This document shows positions 43,035 to 53,525 of a stretch of DNA of 64,000 nucleotides, piece after piece (the first letter of the stretch is position 1; every line of letters begins with the position of its first letter). Made by a program: the position numbers and the translations under genes. The notes below the pieces were generated by a model. The model saw nothing but the letters and a program-made list of their open reading frames with translations. It searched no databases and was not told the DNA's origin. This DNA comes from Lysobacter sp. 5GHs7-4 (GTDB lineage: Bacteria > Pseudomonadota > Gammaproteobacteria > Xanthomonadales > Xanthomonadaceae), in contig NZ_CP089924.1 of NCBI RefSeq assembly GCF_021284765.1, positions 1,444,001 to 1,508,000 on the forward strand. Direction: 5' to 3'.

Positions 43035-45095
43035 ATGTCGAACCAGCACAGCCCGCTTCGCCTGCACGCGCTCGCCGCCGCCACCGTATTCGTACTCGGC
43101 GCGGTAGCCGCACCTGCCGTCGCCGGCCAGGCCCACGTCGCCGGACTCCGCTCCGACGCCGGCTACAGCCGCTTCATCGTCAAGTACAAGGACAACAGCG
43201 CCCCCGCGCGCAGCAGCATCGCGGCGGCTTCGTCGCTGAGCGGCATGGCCGAGCGCACGGTGTTGCCGGCCGCCTCCAAGGGCAAGCGCGTGGGCCTGAA
43301 GCAAGTGCGCCGCATGCTGCTGCCGGGCGCCAGCGTGGTCGCTGCCGACCGCAGCTTGAATCGCGACGAGACTGAGGCGTTGATGCGTCAGATCGCGGCC
43401 GACCCCAATGTCGAATTCGTCCAGGTCGACGGCCTGCGCCGCGCGCTGGCGGTGCCCAACGATCCGGACTTCAGCAAGCAGTGGCATTACGCCGATAGCA
43501 CGGCGGGCATCCGCGCGCCGACCGCGTGGAACAGCGCCATCGGCGACGGCGTGGTAGTGGCGGTGGTGGACAGCGGCATCCTCGCCCACACCGACCTCAA
43601 CGCCAACATCCTGCCGGGCTACGACTTCATCAGTTCGACTACCGGCTTCCCTGCCGCCGAATGCCAAGCGGCAGGCGGCAGCGCCGGTTGCGGCAAGTCC
43701 GACGACGGCGACGGCCGCGATGCGAATCCCAACGACTCATCCAACATCGTCCACGGCACCCATGTGGCCGGCACCATCGCCGCGGTGACCAACAACGGCG
43801 CCGGCGGCGCGGGCGTGGCCCCCGGCGCCAAGGTGGTGCCGCTGCGCGCGCTCGGCAACCAGGGCTTCGGTTCCGACTCCGACATCGCCGATGCGGTGGT
43901 CTGGGCCTCCGGCGGCACCGTCGCCGGTGTGCCGGCCAACGCCAATCCGGCCGAGATCATCAATCTCTCGCTGGGCGGTGCCGCGCCGTGCAGCGAAACG
44001 CCGGCCTGGCAGGCGGCGATCGACACCGCGGTGGCCAACGGCTCCATCGTGGTCGTGGCCGCGGGCAACAGCAATATCAACGTCTCCGGCTTCACCCCGG
44101 CCAGCTGCAACGGCGTGATCCGGGTCGCCGCCAGCAACAAGGCCGCCAAGCGAGCCTCCTACTCCAACTACGGTGCCACCATCCACGTGACCGCACCGGG
44201 CGGCGAGAACGGTCCGTTCGGCCCAAGCGCCACCGAGGGCGTGATTTCGACCGTGCGCAGCAACGGCTACGGTCCCATGGCCGGCACTTCGATGGCGGCG
44301 CCGCACGTGGCTGGCGTGGCCGCGCTGGTGCAGTCGGCGTCGGCCACGCCCAGGACCACGGCGCAGATGCTGCAGATCCTGCAGAGCACCGCGCGTCCGA
44401 TCTCCACCGCCAACTGCTCCGGCGGTTGCGGCGCGGGCATCATCGACGCAGCGGCGGCAGTGGCGGCGGCGGGAGGCGGCGCGCCGGGCAACAACGCGCC
44501 GGCGGCCAACTTCACCTCGTCGGTCAACGGCCTGACGGTGAGCTTCACCGACACGTCCACCGACAGCGACGGTTCCATCGCCTCGCGCAGCTGGAACTTC
44601 GGCGACGGCAGCACCGCCACCGCCGCCAATCCCAGCAAAACCTACAGCGCGGCCGGCACCTATACGGTCACCCTGACCGTCACCGATGACGACGGCGCCA
44701 CGAATACCAAGACCGCATCGGTCACGGTGAGCAGCGGCGGCGGTACGCAGACCTATAGCAACACCGCCGACGTCAACATCCCGGACAACAACGCCACCGG
44801 CGCGACCAGCACCATCAACGTCACCGGCCGCAGCGGCAACGCACCGGGCAATGCACAGGTGTCGGTGAACATCCAGCACACTTACCAGCAGGATCTGATC
44901 GTGGACCTGATCGCGCCGGACGGCACGGTCTACAACCTGTGGAACCGCCAGGGCAACAGCACCGACAACGTGATCATCACCAATCGCGTCGTCAACCTGA
45001 GCAGCGAGACGCTCAACGGTGCGTGGAAGCTGCGTGCGGCCGATCGCGCTTCGGTCGACACCGGCTTCATCAATAGCTGGAGCATCACCTTCTGA
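43035..45095 (+). CDS. secreted S8 subtilase with PKD and P domains
   Basis: A 686-residue paralogue of the 33.2-kb subtilase. Signal peptide (cleavage after AVA), propeptide with FIVKYKDNSAP and ADPNVEFVQVD, catalytic Asp179 (VVDSGI), His240 (HGTHVAGT) and Ser419 (GTSMAAPHVAG), PKD domain (WNFGDG) and P domain ending WSITF. The ATG at 43035 has AGGGA at about 10 nt; the open frame ten codons upstream is not needed. The catalytic triad is intact, so it should be active once the propeptide is removed. Confidence 0.95.
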   Translation: MSNQHSPLRLHALAAATVFVLGAVAAPAVAGQAHVAGLRSDAGYSRFIVKYKDNSAPARSSIAAASSLSGMAERTVLPAASKGKRVGLKQVRRMLLPGASVVAADRSLNRDETEALMRQIAADPNVEFVQVDGLRRALAVPNDPDFSKQWHYADSTAGIRAPTAWNSAIGDGVVVAVVDSGILAHTDLNANILPGYDFISSTTGFPAAECQAAGGSAGCGKSDDGDGRDANPNDSSNIVHGTHVAGTIAAVTNNGAGGAGVAPGAKVVPLRALGNQGFGSDSDIADAVVWASGGTVAGVPANANPAEIINLSLGGAAPCSETPAWQAAIDTAVANGSIVVVAAGNSNINVSGFTPASCNGVIRVAASNKAAKRASYSNYGATIHVTAPGGENGPFGPSATEGVISTVRSNGYGPMAGTSMAAPHVAGVAALVQSASATPRTTAQMLQILQSTARPISTANCSGGCGAGIIDAAAAVAAAGGGAPGNNAPAANFTSSVNGLTVSFTDTSTDSDGSIASRSWNFGDGSTATAANPSKTYSAAGTYTVTLTVTDDDGATNTKTASVTVSSGGGTQTYSNTADVNIPDNNATGATSTINVTGRSGNAPGNAQVSVNIQHTYQQDLIVDLIAPDGTVYNLWNRQGNSTDNVIITNRVVNLSSETLNGAWKLRAADRASVDTGFINSWSITF

Positions 45096-45166
45096 TTGCG
45101 GTTCCCCTGTCCGGCGCGCTCGTTACCCCTATGCCCTCCGCGGGCGCGCCGGACTCTTATCATCGC

Positions 45167-45197
45167 GACCCCGTCCCGGGAGGGCGGGGTCTTGTGG
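45167..45197 (+). terminator. probable terminator of the S8 gene at 43.0 kb
   Basis: GACCCCG and CGGGGTC arms (45167-45173, 45185-45191) with an 11-nt loop and a poor T tail (TTGTGG). Weaker than the other terminators of the island. Confidence 0.5.
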
Positions 45198-45287
45198 CGT
45201 TCAGGCGCGCGCGCGTAGCGTGTTTCGCAACCCCGTCCGGCGGGTCAGCGCGTTAGTACGGAACATCCCTTCAATGGAGCTACGACC

Positions 45288-45707
45288 ATGGCCAAGACCT
45301 CACGCCGCTTCCTGCTCGGCACCGCCGCCGCTTTATTGTCCCTGGTGGTGACCGCCTGCATGGCCTCCGGTCCGGCCAAGGTGGCGCCGTTGACGGGCGA
45401 GGGCCCGTTCCAGCAGTTCATCGTCAAGTACAAGGACGGCACCGCGCCGGCCGTGGAATCGGCGGTGCAGGCGCGCCTGGACCGCACCGCGGCCGGCAGC
45501 GGTCTGAAGAGCGCCGGTACGCCGGTGAAGTTGAACAAGCAGCTGCGCTTGTCGGTGGGCGCCGAGGTGTTCCGCGCCGACCGGGCGCTGAGCAAGTCCG
45601 AGGCCGAAACGCTGATGCGCGCGTTCGGCGCCGATCCCGACGTGGAGTACATCGAGATCGACGGCATCATGAAAATCATGCCGGTGACGGGCAGCGACAT
45701 CCGCTGA
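45288..45707 (+). CDS. stand-alone subtilase propeptide-like lipoprotein
   Basis: A 139-residue protein that aligns with the propeptides of the neighbouring S8 proteases and nothing else: FQQFIVKYKDGTAP near the start, then RADRALSKSEAETLMR and ADPDVEYIEIDG. It ends about 15 residues after the point where the proteases go on into the catalytic domain. Instead of a normal signal peptide it has a lipobox (VTAC, Cys24) after SRRFLLG, with Met at +2, which by the Lol rule favours the outer membrane. GGAG precedes the ATG. No protease remnant follows in any frame. In subtilases this domain folds and inhibits the enzyme, so the likely role is a membrane-anchored inhibitor or folding helper; a decayed protease is the main alternative. 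Confidence 0.8.
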   Translation: MAKTSRRFLLGTAAALLSLVVTACMASGPAKVAPLTGEGPFQQFIVKYKDGTAPAVESAVQARLDRTAAGSGLKSAGTPVKLNKQLRLSVGAEVFRADRALSKSEAETLMRAFGADPDVEYIEIDGIMKIMPVTGSDIR

Positions 45708-46220
45708 GGGGCGCTGCCGGCGCGGCGTCGGAAATCGAGGGCGCGGTCGCGAACCCTCGGCCGGCCCGCGGCGCCGAGGGGAGGGCGCGGCAACGCCGAT
45801 CCTGCGATTTGCCCTATCCCGGCCGCGCAGCACGCAGCGGGTGGCGATTGTCATGGGCTGGCCGCGGCGTCGCCCCGATTCGGCGCCAAATTGACTAGCT
45901 AAAACAACGTGTTACGCACGTTGCCTGCGCCCAAAACCGCAACTGTATGTTGCGGCGCGGCACAGTTTTGTGTCAATTTCACGTGGAAGCGGTTACCGAA
46001 GTAATTTGTGATAGTAGTCACAAATCTCTTTGCTTGATGAGTGGATTTACCCGTTGTCACCCCCTTGCGTGTTCGCTTAGCGTCACTTTACGGACGTTTT
46101 TTGTCAGGTCCGTACACCAACCGTTCGAGTTAGGGCCGCGGTTCGCGCCGCGGTTCGGAGAGAGGCTCTTGCGGTTTTTGCCGCGCTTAGCGGCTTATTC
46201 CAGCTTCGGGGGTTCCATAG
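45708..46220. other. 513-bp intergenic region with a perfect CRP/Clp-type palindrome
   Basis: No gene is supported. The only clear signal is the site at 46004-46025 within an AT-rich stretch (about 45890-46100). No intrinsic terminator was found for the lipoprotein gene. Confidence 0.55.
46004..46025. promoter_or_regulatory. perfect CRP/Clp-type binding site
   Basis: ATTTGTGA-TAGTAG-TCACAAAT is a perfect 8+6+8 palindrome containing the full TGTGA-N6-TCACA consensus. It ends 195 bp before the start of the S8 gene at 46221. Clp, a CRP homologue that controls extracellular enzymes in xanthomonads, is the expected binder (inference). Confidence 0.65.
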
Positions 46221-48311
46221 ATGTCTCAGCTGTCCTCGCGTCGCATTCGCGTGCACGCCCTGGCTGCCGCCACGGCAGCAGTACTGGCTTCGACCGTGAT
46301 CGCCGCCCCGGCGTTCGCCGCCGGCCGCGTCAACCTCGCCGGCCTGCAGTCTTCCGAAAAAGTTCAGCGCTTCATCGTCAAGTTCGCCGACGGCAGCGCA
46401 CCGACCACCAATGCCACCACGATGCAGCGCTCGCTGAGCAGCGCCGCCACGACCGCCGGCGCCGGCAAGGCGCTGGGCATCCGCTCGCTGCGCCGTACCG
46501 CGCTGGGCGCCGACGTCGTGCGCAGCGACCGCGCGCTCGACCGCGTCGAGGCCGAAGCCCTGATGCGCCAGATCGCCGCTGACCCGAACGTCGAGTACGT
46601 CGAGGTCGATAAGCTCAACCATGCCTTCCTGACCCCGAACGACACCCGCTACAGCGAACAGTGGGGCTATTCGGGCACTTACGGCATCAAGGCCAACCAG
46701 GCGTGGGACGTCACCACCGGCACCGGTTCGGTCGTCGCCGTGCTCGACACCGGCATCACCAGCCACAGCGACCTGAGCGCCAACATCCTGCCGGGTTACG
46801 ACTTCATCATCGACACCACCGTGTCGAACGACGGCAACGGCCGCGACAGCGATCCCAGCGATCCGGGCGACTGGGTCAGCGCCAACCAGTGCGGCGGCAG
46901 CCACGCCGCACAGGGTTCCAGCTGGCACGGCACCCACGTCGCCGGCACCATCGCCGCGGTGACCAACAACGCCAAGGGCGTGGCCGGCGTCGCGTTCGGC
47001 GCCAAGATCGTGCCGGTGCGCGTGCTCGGCACCTGCGGCGGTTACGACTCCGACATCGCCGACGCCATCATCTGGGCCTCCGGCGGTACCGTCAGCGGCG
47101 TGCCGGCCAACGCCAATCCGGCCGAGGTCATCAACCTCAGCCTGGGCGGCTCCGGCGCTTGCGGCACCACCACCCAGAACGCGATCAACTCGGCGGTCAG
47201 CCGCGGCACCACCCTGGTCATCGCCGCCGGCAACGACAACACCAATGTGTCCAACGCCTCGCCGGCGAACTGCAACAACGTCATCGCCGTGGCGTCGATC
47301 ACCAGCACCGGCGCGCGTTCGAGCTTCTCCAACTACGGTTCGCTGATCGACATCGCCGCGCCGGGCTCGAACATCCTGTCGACCCTCAACAGCGGTTCGA
47401 CCACGCCGGGTTCGGAAACCTACGCCTCCTACAACGGCACCTCGATGGCGACCCCGCACGTCGCCGGCGTGGTGGCGCTGATGCAGGCCGCGGCGACCAC
47501 GCCCAAGACGCCGGCCGAGATCGAGTCGATCATCAAGGCCAACGTCACCGCGTTCCCGTCGACCCCGTCGCAGAGCATCGGCCCGGGCATCCTCAACGCC
47601 AAGGCCGCCGTCGACGCCGTCAACGGCACCACGCCGCCGCCGACCGGCACGCTGACCAACGGCACGCCGGTGACCGGCCTGTCCGGCTCGGCCGGCACCG
47701 AGCTGCGCTACACCCTGGTGGTTCCGGCCGGCGCCAGCGCGCTGAAGTTCGTGACCGCCAGCGGCAGCGGCGACGCCGACCTGTTCGTGAAGTTCGGCAG
47801 CGCGCCGACCACGTCCAGCTACGACTGCAAGTCCGAGGGCAGCACCAACGCCGAGACCTGCAACATCGCCACGGCCCAGGCCGGCACCTACCACGTGCTG
47901 GTGCGCGGCTACTCGACGTTCTCGGGCCTCAGCCTGACCGGCAGCTTCACCACCGGCGGTGGCGGCGGCACCCAGACCTACAGCAACGCCACCGACTACA
48001 CCATCAGCGACAACGCCACGGTCGACAGCCCGATCACGGTCTCCGGCCGTAGCGGCAACGCGCCGAGCAACGCCTCGGTGACGGTGGCGATCGTGCACAC
48101 CTACCAGGGCGACCTGAAGGTGGACCTGGTGGCTCCGGACGGTTCGCTCTACAACATCCACAACCGCACCGGCGGCAGCGCCGACAACGTCAACAAGACC
48201 GTCACGCTGAACCTGTCGAGCGAAGCGCTCAACGGCACCTGGAAGTTGCGCGTCAACGACAACGCCGGCGGCGACGTCGGCTACATCAACAGCTGGAGCG
48301 TCACGTTCTGA
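46221..48311 (+). CDS. secreted S8 subtilase with PPC and P domains
   Basis: A 696-residue protein. Signal peptide (AFA cleavage near 34), propeptide with FIVKFADGSAP and ADPNVEYVEVD, S8 domain with Asp176 (VLDTGI), His236 (HGTHVAGT) and Ser408 (GTSMATPHVAG). After a short linker comes a bacterial pre-peptidase C-terminal (PPC) domain (about 483-580: GTELRYTLVVPAGASAL, GDADLFVKFG, AGTYHVLVRGY), then a P domain ending WSVTF. PPC replaces the PKD domain of the related genes. The start is preceded by GGGGGTTCC. Two of its catalytic-domain cysteine pairs differ from the 33.2-kb paralogue. Confidence 0.94.
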   Translation: MSQLSSRRIRVHALAAATAAVLASTVIAAPAFAAGRVNLAGLQSSEKVQRFIVKFADGSAPTTNATTMQRSLSSAATTAGAGKALGIRSLRRTALGADVVRSDRALDRVEAEALMRQIAADPNVEYVEVDKLNHAFLTPNDTRYSEQWGYSGTYGIKANQAWDVTTGTGSVVAVLDTGITSHSDLSANILPGYDFIIDTTVSNDGNGRDSDPSDPGDWVSANQCGGSHAAQGSSWHGTHVAGTIAAVTNNAKGVAGVAFGAKIVPVRVLGTCGGYDSDIADAIIWASGGTVSGVPANANPAEVINLSLGGSGACGTTTQNAINSAVSRGTTLVIAAGNDNTNVSNASPANCNNVIAVASITSTGARSSFSNYGSLIDIAAPGSNILSTLNSGSTTPGSETYASYNGTSMATPHVAGVVALMQAAATTPKTPAEIESIIKANVTAFPSTPSQSIGPGILNAKAAVDAVNGTTPPPTGTLTNGTPVTGLSGSAGTELRYTLVVPAGASALKFVTASGSGDADLFVKFGSAPTTSSYDCKSEGSTNAETCNIATAQAGTYHVLVRGYSTFSGLSLTGSFTTGGGGGTQTYSNATDYTISDNATVDSPITVSGRSGNAPSNASVTVAIVHTYQGDLKVDLVAPDGSLYNIHNRTGGSADNVNKTVTLNLSSEALNGTWKLRVNDNAGGDVGYINSWSVTF

Positions 48312-50822
<2,511 letters not shown>

Positions 50823-50831
50823 TGCAGCACC

Positions 50832-50859
50832 GTCCACTCCGGTTTCGGCCGGAGTGGAC
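50832..50859 (+). terminator. hairpin after the lysyl endopeptidase gene
   Basis: A perfect 11-bp stem (GTCCACTCCGG with CCGGAGTGGAC) and 6-nt loop, 10 bp after the stop, without a T tract. It probably stabilises the mRNA end or terminates weakly. Confidence 0.55.
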
Positions 50860-51093
50860 AACGCCCTGACGGTCAGGCCGGCGGGGCAACGCCATCGGGA
50901 GCGAGCGTCGATCCCGAATCCGGTAAGTCCTCCCGCTCCAACGCCACCGGCGTAGGGGCGGGAGTCCGCGTGCCCGGAAGGTTCCGCCCCGCAATCCCTT
51001 AGCCAGCCTCATCCACCCCATCCAATAGATCGGCGCAGGCCGATCGATCGGCACGTTCGCAGCGGGCCCGGGCCCGCACGTCAGGAGATCGCC

Positions 51094-53379
51094 ATGCGCC
51101 TCGCTCACGCCGCCTTGCTGCTCGCCTTCACCGCCGCCGCGCCCGCCAGCGCGGCCGCCGCCGAGGACGAGGCGGTATTCGTCACCGCCCATTACCGCGA
51201 CCGCGCGCAGTTGCAGCGCGTCGCCTCACGTTTCCAGCATCTGATCGTCGACCGCGAGGCGCGCACCGTGCGTGTGGAAGCGCTGCCGGAGGACATCGCC
51301 GCGCTGCGCAGCGCCGGCTTGCGCGTGGAGATCGACGCTGCCGCGACCGAACAGCTGCAGCGCATGCAGTCGGCGATGGCCAAGGCGCCGTTGCTGGGCC
51401 CGGCCGCGATTCCCGGTTACGCCTGCTACCGCACGGTCGAGGAAACCTACACGACCATGGACGACCTGGCCGCGGCCAAGCCCAACCTGGCGCGCATCGC
51501 CAACATCGGCCCGAGCTGGCAGAAGAGCCGCAACGCCGCCAGCGGCTACGAGATGAAGGTGCTGCGGCTGACCAACACCGCCACCGACGCGGCGCTGCCC
51601 AACAAGCCGACCATGGTGGCGTTCGGCTCCATCCACGCCCGCGAATACACACCGGCCGAACTGGTCACGCGCTTCGCCGAATGGCTGGTCAACGGCTACG
51701 GCACGGACGCCGAAGCGACCTGGCTGATGGACAACTTCGCCTTCCAACTGGTGCTGCAGGCCAATCCCGACGGGCGCAAGAAGGCCGAGGCCGGCGCCTC
51801 CTGGCGCAAGAACACCGACAACCTCAACGGCAGCTGCAGCGCCTCGTCCTACGGCGTGGATCTCAACCGCAACTTCCCGTTCCACTGGAACAGCGCCGCC
51901 GGCGGCTCCAGCGGCAACGCCTGCGCCGAGACCTACCGCGGCCCGTCCAGTTCCTCCGAACCGGAAACCCAGAACCTGGTGCGCCTGGTCGCCGGCACCC
52001 GCAACGCCAGCGGCGTCTACACCGGTGGCCTCTTCCCCGACCGCCGCGGCGACGCCACCAGCAGCGCCGCGCCCGACGACTATCAGGGCCTGTTCTTCGA
52101 CATCCACAGCTATTCGCAACTGGTGCTGTGGTCCTGGGGCGACACCACCACGCCGGCACCCAACAGCGTGCCTCTGCAGACGCTGGGCCGGCGTTTGGCG
52201 TACTTCAACAACTACCGCCCGCAGCAATCCAACGAGCTCTACGCCACCGACGGCACCACCGACGACACCATGTACGGCCTGCTGGGCGTGCCCAGCTACA
52301 CGATCGAACTGGGCGTGGCGTTCTTCGAAAGCTGTTCGACCTTCCAGAACTCGACCCTGCCCAACAATCTGCGCGCGCTGCGCTACGCCGCGCGCAACCT
52401 GTACGCGCCCTACCAGTATCCGTCCGGACCCGACACGCAGTCGGTCGCGGCCTCGGCGGCCACCGTGCCGGCGGGCACGCCGGTGACGATCACCGCCAGC
52501 GTCAGCGACGCCACCTACAACCAGAGCAACGGCAGCGAAGCGGTGCAGAACATCGCCTCGGCGCGCGCCTACCTGGACGCGCCGCCGTGGGCCGCCGGCG
52601 CGGTGCCGGTGGCGATGAACGCCAGCGACGGCAGCTACAACGCCAGCGCCGAAACGGTCACGGTCAGCCTGCCCACCGCCGGCCTCAGCCCCGGCGTGCA
52701 CACCGTCTACGTGCAGGCCACCGACGCCGCCGGCAAGCCCGGCACGCCCAACGCGGTGCGCTTCACCGTGTCCGGCAGCGGCGGCAACGCGCCGCCGGTG
52801 GCGAACTTCAGCGCCGCCGTCAGCGGCCTGAGCGTGAACTTCAGCGACAGTTCCAGCGACAGCGACGGCAGCATCGTGTCGCGCAGCTGGAACTTCGGCG
52901 ACGGCAGCACCTCGACCGCGACCAGCCCCAGCAAGACCTACGCCGCGGCCGGCACCTACACCGTCACGCTGACGGTGACCGACGACGATGGCGCCAGCAA
53001 CACCAAGACCGCGTCGGTCACCGTCGGCACGTCCGGCACCCAGACCTATCGCAACGACGCCGACTACACGATCAACGACAACGCCACCGTCAACAGCCCG
53101 ATCGCGGTAAGCGGGCGCAGCGGCAACGCGCCGGCCAACGCCTCGGTGACGGTCAACATCCTGCACAGCTACAAGGGCGATCTGAAGGTCGATCTGGTCG
53201 CGCCCGACGGCACCCTCTACAACATCCACAACCGCACCGGCAGCAGCGCCGACAACGTCACCGGCACCTTCACCTTCAACCTGTCCAGCGAAACGCTCAA
53301 CGGCACCTGGAACCTGCGCGTGAACGACAACGCCAGCGCCGACACCGGCCGCATCGACAGTTGGAGCATCACTTTCTGA
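51094..53379 (+). CDS. M14 zinc carboxypeptidase with PKD and P domains
   Basis: A 761-residue secreted metallocarboxypeptidase. Signal peptide, a short pro-region, then the M14 domain with zinc ligands His181 and Glu184 in SIHAREYTP, His338 in DIHSYSQL, the substrate-binding VDLNRNFPFHW, and catalytic Glu405 in YTIELGVAF. A linker beta-domain (about 450-560), a PKD domain and a P domain ending WSITF follow. It would remove C-terminal residues from peptides made by the endopeptidases. AGGAG precedes the ATG at 51094. All metal ligands are present. Confidence 0.93.
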   Translation: MRLAHAALLLAFTAAAPASAAAAEDEAVFVTAHYRDRAQLQRVASRFQHLIVDREARTVRVEALPEDIAALRSAGLRVEIDAAATEQLQRMQSAMAKAPLLGPAAIPGYACYRTVEETYTTMDDLAAAKPNLARIANIGPSWQKSRNAASGYEMKVLRLTNTATDAALPNKPTMVAFGSIHAREYTPAELVTRFAEWLVNGYGTDAEATWLMDNFAFQLVLQANPDGRKKAEAGASWRKNTDNLNGSCSASSYGVDLNRNFPFHWNSAAGGSSGNACAETYRGPSSSSEPETQNLVRLVAGTRNASGVYTGGLFPDRRGDATSSAAPDDYQGLFFDIHSYSQLVLWSWGDTTTPAPNSVPLQTLGRRLAYFNNYRPQQSNELYATDGTTDDTMYGLLGVPSYTIELGVAFFESCSTFQNSTLPNNLRALRYAARNLYAPYQYPSGPDTQSVAASAATVPAGTPVTITASVSDATYNQSNGSEAVQNIASARAYLDAPPWAAGAVPVAMNASDGSYNASAETVTVSLPTAGLSPGVHTVYVQATDAAGKPGTPNAVRFTVSGSGGNAPPVANFSAAVSGLSVNFSDSSSDSDGSIVSRSWNFGDGSTSTATSPSKTYAAAGTYTVTLTVTDDDGASNTKTASVTVGTSGTQTYRNDADYTINDNATVNSPIAVSGRSGNAPANASVTVNILHSYKGDLKVDLVAPDGTLYNIHNRTGSSADNVTGTFTFNLSSETLNGTWNLRVNDNASADTGRIDSWSITF

Positions 53380-53525
53380 CCTTGCGCGCGCCCGCCGTTC
53401 CGGCCGGCGCCGGAGCGGCGACGCCGCATCGTCGCCCGTGCGGCCGGGGCAACCCCCCGGTTCCGGCCGTCCTTCCGTCGCGCCCCCAACCCCAAACCCC
53501 GGGCGCAACCACCAGGAGTCGCACC

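Noticed and set aside
45288..45707. Reading the propeptide-like gene as a broken protease pseudogene
   Set aside because: No catalytic-domain remnant follows in any frame, the signal peptide has been replaced by a lipobox, and the gene has its own ribosome-binding site. Decay is kept only as an alternative.
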